Shown here: positions 1-10,394 of the stretch, piece after piece | Layout: every line of letters starts with the position of its first letter | How positions within the stretch are numbered: position 1 is the stretch's first letter | Assembly (NCBI GenBank): GCA_944349765.1 | Contig: CALVNN010000009.1 | Span: 1 to 36,261, forward strand | Origin: an uncultured Clostridia bacterium | Lineage (GTDB): Bacteria; Bacillota; Clostridia; Christensenellales; UBA1242 | DNA length: 36,261 nt | Direction: 5' to 3' | Made by a program: the position numbers and the translations under genes | Notes under the pieces: generated by a model | Told to the model about the DNA's origin: nothing | Database searches by the model: none | Seen by the model: the letters and a program-made list of their open reading frames with translations, nothing else

Positions 1-450
1 GGTAAGTATACATTTATTCCAGGTTACTGTGTTGGTGGTAAAACTGGTACTACTCAAAAATATGTCAATGGTGCAATAGGCGATAGTTATATAGCTAGTT
101 TCTTTGGGGCGTTCCCTTGTGATAATCCGGAATATGTTATTTTATTCATTGTTGATGAGCCAACGGCTGGTTCATATTATGGAAGCATTGCTGCTTCACC
201 ATATGCGAAAAAAGTAATTGAGGGTATCATAGAGTATTACAACTATCAACCAGTAGCTGATGTGGAAGAACCTGAAGAAGTATTGATGCCAAATTTAGTG
301 GGCTTAAGTCTTACCAATGCTGTAAGTAAGTTGATTGAGTGCGGATTAGGGTATGAAATTGGCGGTGATGGAAGTATAGTAACCGAACAATTTCCACCTC
401 CAAACACTTCACTCAAAAAAGGTCAGATTGTACAAATAAATACTAATTAA
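1..450 (+). CDS. Penicillin-binding protein (SpoVD/FtsI class), C-terminal part
   Basis: This is the 3' end of a class B penicillin-binding protein; its start lies before the window. Frame 1 is open from the first base to the TAA at 448-450. The KTGT active-site motif of the transpeptidase fold is at nt 40-51, and the rest of the transpeptidase domain follows. About 60 C-terminal residues form one PASTA domain (from roughly nt 286: MPNLVGLSLTNAVSKL...). Class B PBPs cross-link peptidoglycan at the outer face of the membrane, working with a SEDS polymerase; ftsW, 3.8 kb downstream, would be the partner. A single PASTA repeat fits SpoVD better than the Bacillus PBP2B type, which has two, so the pair could be the sporulation SpoVD/SpoVE pair or the division pair. 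It is followed 10 nt later by murE, as in Bacillota dcw clusters. Confidence 0.9.
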   Translation, partial: GKYTFIPGYCVGGKTGTTQKYVNGAIGDSYIASFFGAFPCDNPEYVILFIVDEPTAGSYYGSIAASPYAKKVIEGIIEYYNYQPVADVEEPEEVLMPNLVGLSLTNAVSKLIECGLGYEIGGDGSIVTEQFPPPNTSLKKGQIVQINTN

Positions 451-460
451 AGAGGTCAAA

Positions 461-1906
461 ATGCTATTAGACTTATTAATTCAAGATATAGATTGTGAAG
501 TAATTAATAAAAAACAAGTTGATATCAAAGATCTATGTGTGGATAGTAGAAAATGCCTACCTGATACAATGTTTTTTTGCATACCAGGAGGCAAAGTTGA
601 CGCACATAATTTTGCCCAAAGTGCCGTAAAAAAAGGAGCCGTTGCATTAGTAGTTAATAGAAAATTGGACATAAATGTAGTGCAAATTTTAGTAAAAGAT
701 GTTCGAAAAGCACTATCTCTCATTTGTAGTAATTTTTATAATAATGTCGACAAAAAACTAAATCTAATAGGGATAACAGGGACTAATGGAAAAACTACTA
801 CTAGCTTTATTGTAAAATCTATTTTAGAAAATTGTGGCAAAAAAGTTGGGCTTATTGGTACAAGTGGGTGTTTTATTGGTGATGAAAAAATTGATACTCA
901 TTTGACGACCCCTGATACTTTGGATTTATTTCGTTTATTTGATAAAATGTTGCAAGCAAAAGTCGAGTATGTGGTTATGGAGGTATCAGCTCATGCTATT
1001 GCCTTGAATAAGATATATGGTGTTAAATTTGATATTGGGGTTTTTACAAATCTGACGCAAGACCATTTAGATTTTTTTGGCTATATGCAAAATTACTGGC
1101 AGGCAAAAAAATTCTTTTTAACAGATTATTGTAATAAAGTGATAGTTAATGTCGATGACCCATACGGAAGAGAATTATTAGATGAAGATATGTTACTTTT
1201 TACATATGGGCTTGAAAATCCAAGTGATCTTTTTGCTATAAATATAGATATGAACATACTAGGTAGTGAATTTTATGTCAATCTAGACGATGCGATAGAA
1301 AAAGTGCATTTTAAATTACCAGGTAAGCACAATGTATACAATGTTATGGCTGGTATATATGTGGCTAATTTATGTGGTATTAACTTTAAAGATATAGTTT
1401 CAGCCGTCGATAAGATAGAGTCAGTGGACGGTAGATTTGATGTGAAAAAGGTTAAAGATTTCTTTGTTATAATAGATTACGCACATAGTCCTGATGCTCT
1501 TGATAATGTCTTGAGTACTGCAAGAGCTTTAGCTAAAGCAAAAGTAATAACTGTTTTTGGGTCAAGTGGCTATAGAGATAGTTTGAAACGACCAATTATG
1601 GGGGAAGTGGTCTCAAAATATTCTGATTACAGCATTATTACTAGTGATAATCCTAGATACGAAAGACCTATGGATATTATCCAAAGTATAGCGAGAGGGT
1701 TTACTAATAATAATTATAAAATGGAGCCTGATAGGGTAAAGGCAGTTAGTATTGCGTTAAATTTAGCACGCAAGGATGACATAGTTGTTATATGTGGTAA
1801 AGGACACGAAACGGGACAAAATATAATGGGAGTTGATGTCCCTTATTGTGACTATGATGAAGTACAAAAATTCATAGATATGAGTCAAACCACGAATATA
1901 AAATAA
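461..1906 (+). CDS. murE: UDP-MurNAc-tripeptide synthetase, meso-DAP type
   Basis: Cytoplasmic Mur ligase that adds the third stem-peptide residue to UDP-MurNAc-L-Ala-D-Glu using ATP. The 481-aa length is normal. The order is an N-terminal UDP-binding domain, a central ATPase domain with the P-loop GTNGKTT (K111), and a C-terminal ligase domain. The DNPR motif at residues 396-399 is the signature of enzymes that add meso-diaminopimelate; lysine-adding enzymes have other residues after D-N/D-P. The start is supported by an AGAGG Shine-Dalgarno site 10 nt after the PBP stop. mraY follows directly, without murF between them, as in Bacillus subtilis. Confidence 0.96.
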   Translation: MLLDLLIQDIDCEVINKKQVDIKDLCVDSRKCLPDTMFFCIPGGKVDAHNFAQSAVKKGAVALVVNRKLDINVVQILVKDVRKALSLICSNFYNNVDKKLNLIGITGTNGKTTTSFIVKSILENCGKKVGLIGTSGCFIGDEKIDTHLTTPDTLDLFRLFDKMLQAKVEYVVMEVSAHAIALNKIYGVKFDIGVFTNLTQDHLDFFGYMQNYWQAKKFFLTDYCNKVIVNVDDPYGRELLDEDMLLFTYGLENPSDLFAINIDMNILGSEFYVNLDDAIEKVHFKLPGKHNVYNVMAGIYVANLCGINFKDIVSAVDKIESVDGRFDVKKVKDFFVIIDYAHSPDALDNVLSTARALAKAKVITVFGSSGYRDSLKRPIMGEVVSKYSDYSIITSDNPRYERPMDIIQSIARGFTNNNYKMEPDRVKAVSIALNLARKDDIVVICGKGHETGQNIMGVDVPYCDYDEVQKFIDMSQTTNIK

Positions 1907-1939
1907 CGTAGGTGCATAGACTACAATTAAGGAGGGTAT

Positions 1940-2935
1940 ATGAATAATCTATTAATATCCTTAGTTGTGTCTTTTTTAATTGCTTGGTTGATTGCTCCTC
2001 TGATTATAAAATTTCTTAAAGAAGAAAAAGCTGGTCAAAGTATCTTGGAGTATGTAGATTTTCATAATACCAAACAAGGCACACCGACAATGGGCGGTTT
2101 GATATTCTTATCCGCTCTTGTTATAACAAGTTTACTGCTTATAGGGGCTGATAGCTATCTAGCCATATTGACTATTTTAGTTACGCTAGGTTATGGACTT
2201 ATAGGATTTTTAGACGACTATATTAAAATAAAATTTAAAAGAAACTTAGGCTTAAGAGCTTATCAAAAAATCATTGGACAAGGTGGCTTGGCTGTGATTG
2301 TGTCTTTAGCCTGTTATTATAGCCCTTTAATTCCAAATGCTCTAATACTGCCTTTTGGTTTAGGCGAGTGGGAGATAGGTGCTTGGATCATCCCTATAGT
2401 TATATTTATCTTTTTAGCAGTAACTAACGCTGTCAATCTGACTGATGGCCTAGATGGACTAGCTGGGTCTGTAAGTGTTGTATATTTTATTGCTTTTGGC
2501 GTGATATTAAGTATGCTTGGAGTAAATCTTTATAATGAGGGTGCTTCAAGTGAACTTATGAATGAATATGATAATTTGCTTATAGTAATAGGCGCGATGA
2601 CGGGTGGTATCTTAGGATTTTTACTATTTAATAGCCATCCTGCAAAAATCTTTATGGGTGATGTAGGATCATTAGCAATAGGCGCTATGGTAGCATCTAT
2701 AGCGTGTTTCACTGGTTTAATACTCTATATACCGTTTTTAGGGATAATGTTTGTAATTTCTACGGTATCAGTAATATTGCAAGTATTACATTACAAACGC
2801 ACAAGGAAAAGGATTTTTTTGATGGCACCACTTCATCACCATTTTGAGAAAAAAGGAGTGAATGAAAGTAAAATTGTTAGCATATATATAATCATAACAA
2901 TAATAGCTAGTGCATTAACTATTGGCTTAAGCTAG
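1940..2935 (+). CDS. mraY: Phospho-MurNAc-pentapeptide transferase
   Basis: Integral membrane enzyme that moves phospho-MurNAc-pentapeptide from UDP onto undecaprenyl phosphate to make lipid I. The 331-aa length is typical, with about ten hydrophobic segments beginning at the N-terminus. Visible signatures are the Asp pair in FLDDYIK, the NLTDGLDGLAG loop that binds Mg2+ and substrate, the FMGDVGSL loop, and the PLHHHFEKKG histidine motif near the C-terminus. A strong AAGGAGGG Shine-Dalgarno site lies just before the ATG. It sits between murE and murD in the same reading direction, with short gaps. Confidence 0.97.
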   Translation: MNNLLISLVVSFLIAWLIAPLIIKFLKEEKAGQSILEYVDFHNTKQGTPTMGGLIFLSALVITSLLLIGADSYLAILTILVTLGYGLIGFLDDYIKIKFKRNLGLRAYQKIIGQGGLAVIVSLACYYSPLIPNALILPFGLGEWEIGAWIIPIVIFIFLAVTNAVNLTDGLDGLAGSVSVVYFIAFGVILSMLGVNLYNEGASSELMNEYDNLLIVIGAMTGGILGFLLFNSHPAKIFMGDVGSLAIGAMVASIACFTGLILYIPFLGIMFVISTVSVILQVLHYKRTRKRIFLMAPLHHHFEKKGVNESKIVSIYIIITIIASALTIGLS

Positions 2936-2956
2936 CAAATAAAGGAGTGACTATAT

Positions 2957-4276
2957 ATGCGTTTAAAAAATAAGAAAGTTTTGGTATATGGTTTGGGAAG
3001 TTCTGGCATAAGTGTGCTTGAAAGACTTATCGAATTAAAAGCCAAAATTTTTTTATTTGATAAAGATAAGGAAAAAACTAAACAAGTGGCTAATAAGTTC
3101 AATGTCAGTACTTTTATATCACTTAGTGAGATAAAACTAATCATTGTTAGCCCTGGTGTGCGTAAGGATGATAAAATATTGCTTGAAGCTATTAGACTTA
3201 ATATACCTATAATAAGTGAGCTGGAGTTTGGTTATAGACTAAATAAAAAAGCTACGTATATAGCTGTTACTGGTACAAATGGCAAAACAACGACAGTCAA
3301 TATGATTCATTCAATTATGAAAGCCTATAATAGTAATTGTTTGTTGCTAGGTAATGTCGGCACGCCACTAAGCTCAGTAAAAGCAAAAGACGCTCTAATT
3401 ACTTTAGAGGTTAGTAGTTTTCAATTAGAATATATTGACAAATTTAAAGCTAAAATCAGTGTGATATTAAATCTAGCTCCAGATCATTTGGATAGATATA
3501 ACAACTTAGATGATTATTATACCTATAAGAAAAGAATTGTTAAAAATTCGACTAATGATTATTTGGTGTTAAATTATGATGACGAAAATTTAAAGGATTT
3601 CAAACCCAGCAACTGTAATATTTATTATTTCAGTTTAATTACTTTTGTTAACCATGGTGCTTATCTCTACAACAATAAAATATATTTTGTTGATGGTGGA
3701 AGTAGCGAGGAAATTATGGATATAAAGGATTTGAAAATAATAGGTATTCATAACATCGCTAACGCAATGGCAGCCATAGTTGTAAGTAAATTGCAGGGTA
3801 TACCAACAAATATAATTCAAAGTGTTTTAAAAAACTTTAAAGGGCTAAAACATAGATTTGAGTTGGTTTGTGAGGAAAATGGTGTTATAGTTATAAATGA
3901 CAGCAAGGCTACTAATGTTGCTAGTACGGTATCTGCTTACAAGAATATATCAAGTGGTTCATATGTGCTACTAGGTGGGAGTAGTAAAGGTGAAAAATAT
4001 GATCAGTTATTCCAAAACAAAAATCAAAAATTTCACTATTACTTATTTGGTGATACAGCAGAAGAAATGTATGAAACTGCAAAAAATTATGGGGTACAAA
4101 ACAAATGTATAATTTTTGATAGTTTATTTGAAGCTGTTGACTTAGCGTTGCATAATGCAAAAAATGGTGAGATGGTGGTATTAACGCCTGCTTGTGCTAG
4201 TTTTGACAGTTTTAAAAATTACGAGGATAGAGGCGAACAATTTATAGAGTATGTGAGGGCGTATTATGAAAAGTAA
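2957..4276 (+). CDS. murD: UDP-MurNAc-L-alanine--D-glutamate ligase
   Basis: Cytoplasmic Mur ligase that adds D-glutamate to UDP-MurNAc-L-Ala. The 439-aa protein has the N-terminal Rossmann-like GLGSSGIS motif, the ATP P-loop GTNGKTTTV in the central domain, the NLAPDHLDRY segment that follows it in MurD, and the C-terminal DSKATN and SPGVR-type motifs. An AAAGGAG site precedes the ATG. The last 11 nt overlap the start of ftsW, which indicates translational coupling. Confidence 0.96.
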   Translation: MRLKNKKVLVYGLGSSGISVLERLIELKAKIFLFDKDKEKTKQVANKFNVSTFISLSEIKLIIVSPGVRKDDKILLEAIRLNIPIISELEFGYRLNKKATYIAVTGTNGKTTTVNMIHSIMKAYNSNCLLLGNVGTPLSSVKAKDALITLEVSSFQLEYIDKFKAKISVILNLAPDHLDRYNNLDDYYTYKKRIVKNSTNDYLVLNYDDENLKDFKPSNCNIYYFSLITFVNHGAYLYNNKIYFVDGGSSEEIMDIKDLKIIGIHNIANAMAAIVVSKLQGIPTNIIQSVLKNFKGLKHRFELVCEENGVIVINDSKATNVASTVSAYKNISSGSYVLLGGSSKGEKYDQLFQNKNQKFHYYLFGDTAEEMYETAKNYGVQNKCIIFDSLFEAVDLALHNAKNGEMVVLTPACASFDSFKNYEDRGEQFIEYVRAYYEK

Positions 4277-5423
4277 AAGTGAGCCTTTGTTCCTGCCTAA
4301 ATATTATCGCAATATAGAAATCAAAATAATACTATTGACACTTGGACTGGCTATATTTGGCTGTATTATGGTATATAGTGCAAGTAGTTATACCGCAAGT
4401 ATAAATTATAATAATGAATATTACTTTTTAACCAAACAAATTATAGGTGTTATACTTGGGTTTATAGCTATGGCAGTTATGTACTTTGTAGACTATCGCA
4501 TACTAAAAAGATTTAAATGGCGGGCAGTATTAGTAGCTTTTGTTGTGTTAATTTTGGTGTTTATACCAGGAATTGGCGTCAGTAATTACGGTGCTCAACG
4601 CTGGATTGGATTACCAGGGTTTACCATACAAGCTAGTGAGATAGCAAAATTTTGCTTTGTCGTATTTTGTGCGGCGTACCTGTGTGATAAAGCTGACTCA
4701 ATACACAAATTCAAGACCCTTTTACCTGTATTAGGTATTGGACTAGCTATTTGTGTGCTTATACTTATAGAGCCTAATATGTCTATAACTATGTGCGTAG
4801 GTATGGTAATGATAACTATGCTATTTATAGGCGGTATGAGGCTAAAGCATCTAGGAATACTCTCTATCCCAGCTATTTTGGCAGTACCTGCACTTATTAT
4901 AGTCGAACCCTATAGACTCAAAAGATTAATGGCTTTCATTGACCCTTGGGCTTCTCCACAAGGTGAGGGATTTCAATTGATTCAGTCGCTATACAGCCTT
5001 GGTGCTGGTGGATTGTTTGGTGTTGGGCTATTTAACTCAAGGCAAAAATATCAATTTTTACCTTTTTCAGAAAGTGACTTTATATTTAGTATAATTGGCG
5101 AAGAATTAGGGCTATTGGGTGCGGGGCTACTAATGCTTGCATTTGTAATACTTATAATTAATATGCTAAAAGTAGCAAGACGTACAGCCGACCGTTTTGG
5201 ATATTTGCTTGTCGTTGGTATAACTAGTGTACTTGCTATTCAGGTCCTTATCAATCTAGCCGTTGTGACTGGTTCTATTCCGCCAACAGGTGTCCCTTTA
5301 CCTTTAATTAGTGCGGGTAGCAGTAGTCTTATAGTGTTTATGATGGCTATTGGTATAGTGCTTAATGTAAATCGTGTAAATTCTAATGCAAATTGCTATC
5401 AGCTCATTAAATACAAACCTTAA
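4266..5423 (+). CDS. ftsW: SEDS peptidoglycan polymerase FtsW/SpoVE
   Basis: Polytopic membrane glycosyltransferase that polymerises lipid II with a class B PBP as partner, here presumably the PBP at the window start. It is 385 aa with about ten hydrophobic helices. The SEDS signatures are clear: PFSESDFIFSIIGEELGLLG in the large extracellular loop region and PPTGVPLPLISAGSSSL near the C-terminus (usual form TGVPLPF.SYGGSS). Translation is probably coupled to murD. No murG or murC follows; an intrinsic terminator begins 2 nt after the stop. Whether this is the vegetative FtsW or the sporulation SpoVE cannot be decided here. Confidence 0.93.
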   Translation: MKSKSEPLFLPKYYRNIEIKIILLTLGLAIFGCIMVYSASSYTASINYNNEYYFLTKQIIGVILGFIAMAVMYFVDYRILKRFKWRAVLVAFVVLILVFIPGIGVSNYGAQRWIGLPGFTIQASEIAKFCFVVFCAAYLCDKADSIHKFKTLLPVLGIGLAICVLILIEPNMSITMCVGMVMITMLFIGGMRLKHLGILSIPAILAVPALIIVEPYRLKRLMAFIDPWASPQGEGFQLIQSLYSLGAGGLFGVGLFNSRQKYQFLPFSESDFIFSIIGEELGLLGAGLLMLAFVILIINMLKVARRTADRFGYLLVVGITSVLAIQVLINLAVVTGSIPPTGVPLPLISAGSSSLIVFMMAIGIVLNVNRVNSNANCYQLIKYKP

Positions 5424-5425
5424 AT

Positions 5426-5448
5426 AAAAGACATTTTTGTCTTTTTTT
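5426..5448 (+). terminator. Intrinsic terminator after ftsW
   Basis: AAAAGAC (5426-5432) pairs with GTCTTTT (5439-5445) around a 6-nt loop, followed by a T run. It begins directly after the ftsW stop codon and ends the wall-synthesis operon. Confidence 0.85.
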
Positions 5449-5459
5449 ATTTTTTTAAA

Positions 5460-5488
5460 TTGACTTTATAGCTTTTAATTTGTATAAT
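5460..5488 (+). promoter_or_regulatory. Promoter of the ruvCAB operon
   Basis: TTGACT at 5460-5465 and TATAAT at 5483-5488 are 17 bp apart, close to a perfect vegetative promoter. The predicted start point is 5495-5496, which coincides with the A of the ruvC ATG, so the mRNA would be leaderless. Confidence 0.85.
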
Positions 5489-5495
5489 TAAGTTT

Positions 5496-5990
5496 ATGAG
5501 AGTTTTAGGAATCGACCCAGGTTATGGTATAATAGGATTCGGAATCATTGACAGTGCATCATATGGTAATTATAATGTTGTTGATTATGGTGTAATTAAC
5601 ACGCCAAAAGATAAGTCAATAGCGGATAGAATTCAAATGATTTATGATTGTATGATTAAGATAATTGAAGAATTCAAGCCAGATGCTATGGCTGTAGAAG
5701 AATTGTTTTTTAATACAAACATTACGACGGGTATAAAAGTGGCTGAAGCAAGAGGTGTTATACTTTTAGCTGGCAAAAAAAATAATTTGCCTATATATGA
5801 ATATACACCACTTCAAATAAAGCAAGCGTTGACAGGACAAGGAAGAGCTGAAAAAGCTCAAGTCCAATTTATGGTAAAATCAATACTAGGACTTAGTGCA
5901 ATACCTAGGCCAGATGATGCTGCTGATGCACTAGCGGTCGCAATTTGTCAATTACAAACGAATAATTTGCTAACTAATAATTTAGTATAA
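5496..5990 (+). CDS. ruvC: Holliday junction resolvase RuvC
   Basis: Dimeric endonuclease that cuts Holliday junctions bound by RuvAB. It is 164 aa with an RNase H-like fold. The acidic active site is complete: D7 in GIDPG, E68 in VEELFF, and D141 and D144 in RPDDAADA. The start is fixed by D7, since family members begin about six residues before it. No Shine-Dalgarno site exists upstream; the -10 box ends 7 nt before the ATG, so translation is probably leaderless. ruvA follows after 9 nt with its own AGAGG site. Confidence 0.96.
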   Translation: MRVLGIDPGYGIIGFGIIDSASYGNYNVVDYGVINTPKDKSIADRIQMIYDCMIKIIEEFKPDAMAVEELFFNTNITTGIKVAEARGVILLAGKKNNLPIYEYTPLQIKQALTGQGRAEKAQVQFMVKSILGLSAIPRPDDAADALAVAICQLQTNNLLTNNLV

Positions 5991-5999
5991 AGAGGTATT

Positions 6000-6590
6000 A
6001 TGATTAATTATATTATAGGTAGAGTCGCACATAAAGGCGATGGCTACGTTGTATTGGAAAATAACGGAATAGGTTATGAAATAAATGTTAGTAACAATGC
6101 TTTAGTAAATCTTGTTCAAGGTGAGGAAGCTAAACTTTTGACTTATTTACAAGTAAAAGAAGACGGCATTTCATTATTTGGGTTTGAGTCTAACGAAGAA
6201 AAAGAAATGTTTTTTAACCTAATTAGTGTAAGTGGTGTAGGCGCTAAGATGGCTATAATGATATTATCTAGCATACGCCTAACCGACTTAGGCGTTGCCA
6301 TAGCTACCAGCGATATACATACCTTAACAAAGATTAAAGGCTTGGGTAAAAAGACCGCTGAGAGGATTGTCGTAGAATTAAAAGACAAAATCAATGCTTT
6401 TGGTCTTATTGCAAATTCTAATGAGGAATGGCCAACTCCTGAAATGGGGGGCGATGATTTTAACGATGCAGTAGAAGTGCTTGTTGGGCTAGGACTCAAT
6501 AAGACTGATGTCATTCGAAGCATAAAACGTGTAGCAAAAAGTGGTGACAAGACGGAAGATATAGTAGCTAAAGTATTGAAGGGGTTATAA
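6000..6590 (+). CDS. ruvA: Holliday junction DNA helicase subunit RuvA
   Basis: RuvA tetramers bind the four-way junction and load the RuvB motor. The 196-aa protein has the N-terminal OB fold, the tandem helix-hairpin-helix region ([11 protein letters not shown] and [11 protein letters not shown]), and a C-terminal three-helix domain (about residues 150-196) that contacts RuvB. It follows ruvC with an AGAGG site and is one base away from ruvB. Confidence 0.96.
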   Translation: MINYIIGRVAHKGDGYVVLENNGIGYEINVSNNALVNLVQGEEAKLLTYLQVKEDGISLFGFESNEEKEMFFNLISVSGVGAKMAIMILSSIRLTDLGVAIATSDIHTLTKIKGLGKKTAERIVVELKDKINAFGLIANSNEEWPTPEMGGDDFNDAVEVLVGLGLNKTDVIRSIKRVAKSGDKTEDIVAKVLKGL

Positions 6591-6591
6591 T

Positions 6592-7638
6592 ATGGAGGAA
6601 GAAAGATTAATAACTAGCACAAAAGGTCTAAGTGAAGCGGAAATGGAGAATTCATTAAGACCTGTTGTACTTACAGAATATGTCGGGCAAGAAAAGATTA
6701 AAAAGAGTCTTAATGTTTACATAGAAGCAGCTAAGAAAAGAGGCGAAGCTTTGGACCACGTGTTGTTGTATGGTCCGCCAGGACTTGGAAAGACAACACT
6801 TTCACATATAATAGCTAGTGAGCTAGGCGTACAAATCAAAGTGACTAGTGGCCCAGCTATAGAACACGCCGCTGATTTGGCAAGTATCCTAACAAACTTA
6901 GGTAAAAATGATGTATTATTTATAGACGAAATTCACAGACTTAATAGAGCGGTAGAGGAAATACTTTATCCAGCTATGGAAGACTTTGCCCTAGATTTTA
7001 TTGTAGGTAAAGGCCCATCAGCTCGAAGTATGAGACTAAAAATCCAACCATTCACACTTATTGGTGCGACTACAAGAGCTGGTATGTTGACTTCACCGTT
7101 AAGAGATAGATTTGGTATATTAGCCCGACTTGAGATGTACTCAAGTGAAGAGTTAAATAAAATAGTCCAAAGAAGTGCAGGTATTCTTGGTGTCAGCATT
7201 GATGATAAGGCTAGTCTTGAGATAGCTAGCCGAAGCCGTGGAACTCCTCGTATAGCTAATAGATTATTGAAGAGAATACGTGATTTTGCTGAAGTCAAAG
7301 GTAGTGGAGTGATAACGCTTGATATAACAAAAGATGCATTAAATATAATGGAGATAGATGAATTGGGGCTAGACTTTGTAGATAGACGTGTACTTGAATC
7401 AATCATTGACAAATTTAATGGTGGCCCTGTAGGTCTAGATACACTGGCAGCGTCAACTGGCGAAGAAGCTTCTACTATAGAAGACGTTTATGAACCTTAT
7501 TTACTACAACTAGGTTTTATAGCAAGAACGCCACGTGGAAGAGTAGCGATGCCTAACGCTTACAAACATTTAGGCAAGGATTTGAGCGATAAGAAAGCAA
7601 AAGAATTAAAACAATATGAAAGCATAACGGAAGTTTAA
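6592..7638 (+). CDS. ruvB: Holliday junction branch-migration ATPase RuvB
   Basis: AAA+ hexameric motor that drives branch migration with RuvA. The 348-aa protein has Walker [10 protein letters not shown], Walker [10 protein letters not shown], sensor 1 in IGATTRAG, the arginine finger region PLRDRFG, and the C-terminal winged helix with TPRGRVA. It starts 2 nt after the ruvA stop; TGGAGGAAG around the start codon and purines at the end of ruvA probably guide initiation. Confidence 0.97.
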   Translation: MEEERLITSTKGLSEAEMENSLRPVVLTEYVGQEKIKKSLNVYIEAAKKRGEALDHVLLYGPPGLGKTTLSHIIASELGVQIKVTSGPAIEHAADLASILTNLGKNDVLFIDEIHRLNRAVEEILYPAMEDFALDFIVGKGPSARSMRLKIQPFTLIGATTRAGMLTSPLRDRFGILARLEMYSSEELNKIVQRSAGILGVSIDDKASLEIASRSRGTPRIANRLLKRIRDFAEVKGSGVITLDITKDALNIMEIDELGLDFVDRRVLESIIDKFNGGPVGLDTLAASTGEEASTIEDVYEPYLLQLGFIARTPRGRVAMPNAYKHLGKDLSDKKAKELKQYESITEV

Positions 7639-7642
7639 ATTT

Positions 7643-8671
7643 ATGGATATTTATAATAAAGAGACATATTATTACGATCTACCAGAAGAATTGATAGCAC
7701 AAACACCAGTAGAACCTAGAGATAGTTCTAGGCTTTTAGTATATAATAGAGCCACACAAGAAATAACTCATAAGCACTTTTATGATATAGTAGATTATTT
7801 AAAGGCTGGTGACGTATTGGTCATCAATAATACCAGAGTTTTACCTGCTAGGATATTTGGTGTTAAAGTAGATACAGGTGCTAAGATAGAAATATTACTC
7901 AGTAAAAGAGAAGATTTAACCACTTGGCAAGTACTACTTAGACCAGCCAAGAGATGTAAAGTGGGTACCATTGTAAAGATAAATGATGAATTGAGCCTTG
8001 AAGTATTGGCGGAGCTTGAAGACGGTTTGAGGCAAGTCCGCTTTATTTATGATGGTGTATTTGAGAGTATATTGGCAAAAGTGGGGACTATGCCTTTGCC
8101 TCAATACATTAAGAAAAAATGCGAAGACCCTAATCGTTATCAAACAGTCTATGCAGAAAAGAGCGGTTCTTCAGCCGCTCCTACAGCTGGTCTTCACTTC
8201 ACAAAAGAATTGTTAGATAAGATTAAAGCAAAAGGCGTAGAGATAGTTGAGGTGCTTCTACACGTGGGGCTGGGTACTTTTAGACCTGTCAAGACTGATA
8301 ATATTTTAGAGCATAAGATGCATAGCGAATATTTTGAAATGACGCAAACAAGCGCTGATATTATAAACAAAGCAAAAGAAGAAGGTCGAAGAGTCATTGC
8401 AGTTGGGACTACCAGTGTAAGAGTATTAGAGAGTGCGAGTACACAAAATATGGTGGTGGCTGGCTCTGGGGAGACGAGTATATTTATCTATCCTGGATAT
8501 AAATTTAAGATAGTTGACGCACTTATTACTAATTTTCATTTGCCTGAAAGCACACTTATTATGCTTGTTAGTGCTTTTATGGGGATAGAAGAGACATTGA
8601 GAGTATATAATACAGCAGTCAAGGAGCGTTATAGATTTTTTAGCTTTGGTGATGCTATGTTCATAGAGTAA
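7643..8671 (+). CDS. queA: tRNA S-adenosylmethionine ribosyltransferase-isomerase QueA
   Basis: Transfers the ribosyl part of SAM to preQ1 at tRNA position 34 to give epoxyqueuosine, the penultimate queuosine step. It is 342 aa, the usual length. Family motifs include NNTRVLPARIFG near residue 55, SAAPTAGLHFT near residue 176, VGLGTFRPV, and TNFHLPESTLIMLVSAF near the C-terminus. GGAAG at the end of ruvB is a plausible ribosome site, 9 nt before the ATG. The next gene, tgt, supplies the preceding step. Confidence 0.96.
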   Translation: MDIYNKETYYYDLPEELIAQTPVEPRDSSRLLVYNRATQEITHKHFYDIVDYLKAGDVLVINNTRVLPARIFGVKVDTGAKIEILLSKREDLTTWQVLLRPAKRCKVGTIVKINDELSLEVLAELEDGLRQVRFIYDGVFESILAKVGTMPLPQYIKKKCEDPNRYQTVYAEKSGSSAAPTAGLHFTKELLDKIKAKGVEIVEVLLHVGLGTFRPVKTDNILEHKMHSEYFEMTQTSADIINKAKEEGRRVIAVGTTSVRVLESASTQNMVVAGSGETSIFIYPGYKFKIVDALITNFHLPESTLIMLVSAFMGIEETLRVYNTAVKERYRFFSFGDAMFIE

Positions 8672-9799
<1,128 letters not shown>

Positions 9800-9807
9800 A
9801 AATTTTA

Positions 9808-9836
9808 TTGACATAAATTTAAAAATATTGTACATA
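9808..9836 (+). promoter_or_regulatory. Candidate promoter of yajC
   Basis: A perfect TTGACA at 9808-9813, just after the tgt stop, is followed 17 bp later by TACATA at 9831-9836, preceded by TG. The -10 box is weak; the shifted CATATT is an alternative. yajC may also be read through from ruvC. Confidence 0.45.
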
Positions 9837-9869
9837 TTTAATTAAGTTCATTGTAAAGAGAGGATATTT

Positions 9870-10334
9870 ATGACAGATTTTATTTTACCAGCTATACTAC
9901 TGGTTTTGCTTATTATTAGTGCAGTTATGGCATTTATGCGTCGTAACAAATATACGCAAGCAACTGAAAAAATGAAAAGTGAATTAAAAACAGGTGATAA
10001 AATAAAGACTTATGCTGGATTATACGGAGAAATAGTGGAAATTAAGACCGCAAACGATGGTTCAAAGTATGCTATTATCAAAAGTGGCGAAGGTGAGTTA
10101 GTGTCTTATTACAGTATAGATCTTGAAGCTATTTATGGTTATGATTTTAAAGATGACATTGATGAAGATACGGATAGTAATGAAGCCAATCAAGCCTCAA
10201 GTAATAATCAAGCTGTAGAAACTGAAACAAAAAAACTTGATAGTACGACACAAGTTAATGTGGAAATTAAGGAAGAAGAGTCGGAAAAAGAAGACGAACC
10301 AAAAAATAAAACTAGAAAGTCTAAAAAGTCTTAA
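9870..10334 (+). CDS. yajC: Preprotein translocase accessory subunit YajC
   Basis: Small single-span membrane protein associated with SecDF-YidC and the Sec translocon. Residues about 4-22 form the N-terminal membrane helix, followed by the conserved cytosolic part (KMKSELKTGDKIKTYAGLYGEIVEI). At 154 aa it is longer than the usual 90-115, because of a low-complexity acidic/lysine tail from about residue 95 (repeated Glu, Asn and Lys, ending TRKSKKS). The position after tgt is conserved, but secD and secF do not follow here. AGAGAGG precedes the ATG. Confidence 0.9.
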   Translation: MTDFILPAILLVLLIISAVMAFMRRNKYTQATEKMKSELKTGDKIKTYAGLYGEIVEIKTANDGSKYAIIKSGEGELVSYYSIDLEAIYGYDFKDDIDEDTDSNEANQASSNNQAVETETKKLDSTTQVNVEIKEEESEKEDEPKNKTRKSKKS

Positions 10335-10359
10335 GTAATTAGCATAATTTGATGCTTGT

Positions 10360-10387
10360 CCTAATATTATTAGTAGTAATTAGGAGG
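10360..10387 (+). promoter_or_regulatory. Hairpin that may mask a ribosome-binding site
   Basis: CCTAAT (10360-10365) can pair with ATTAGG (10379-10384), and the second arm takes in the first half of the AGGAGG Shine-Dalgarno site (10382-10387) of the next gene. The stem is only 6 bp with a 13-nt loop, so regulation is a guess. Confidence 0.3.
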
Positions 10388-10394
10388 TGTCAAA

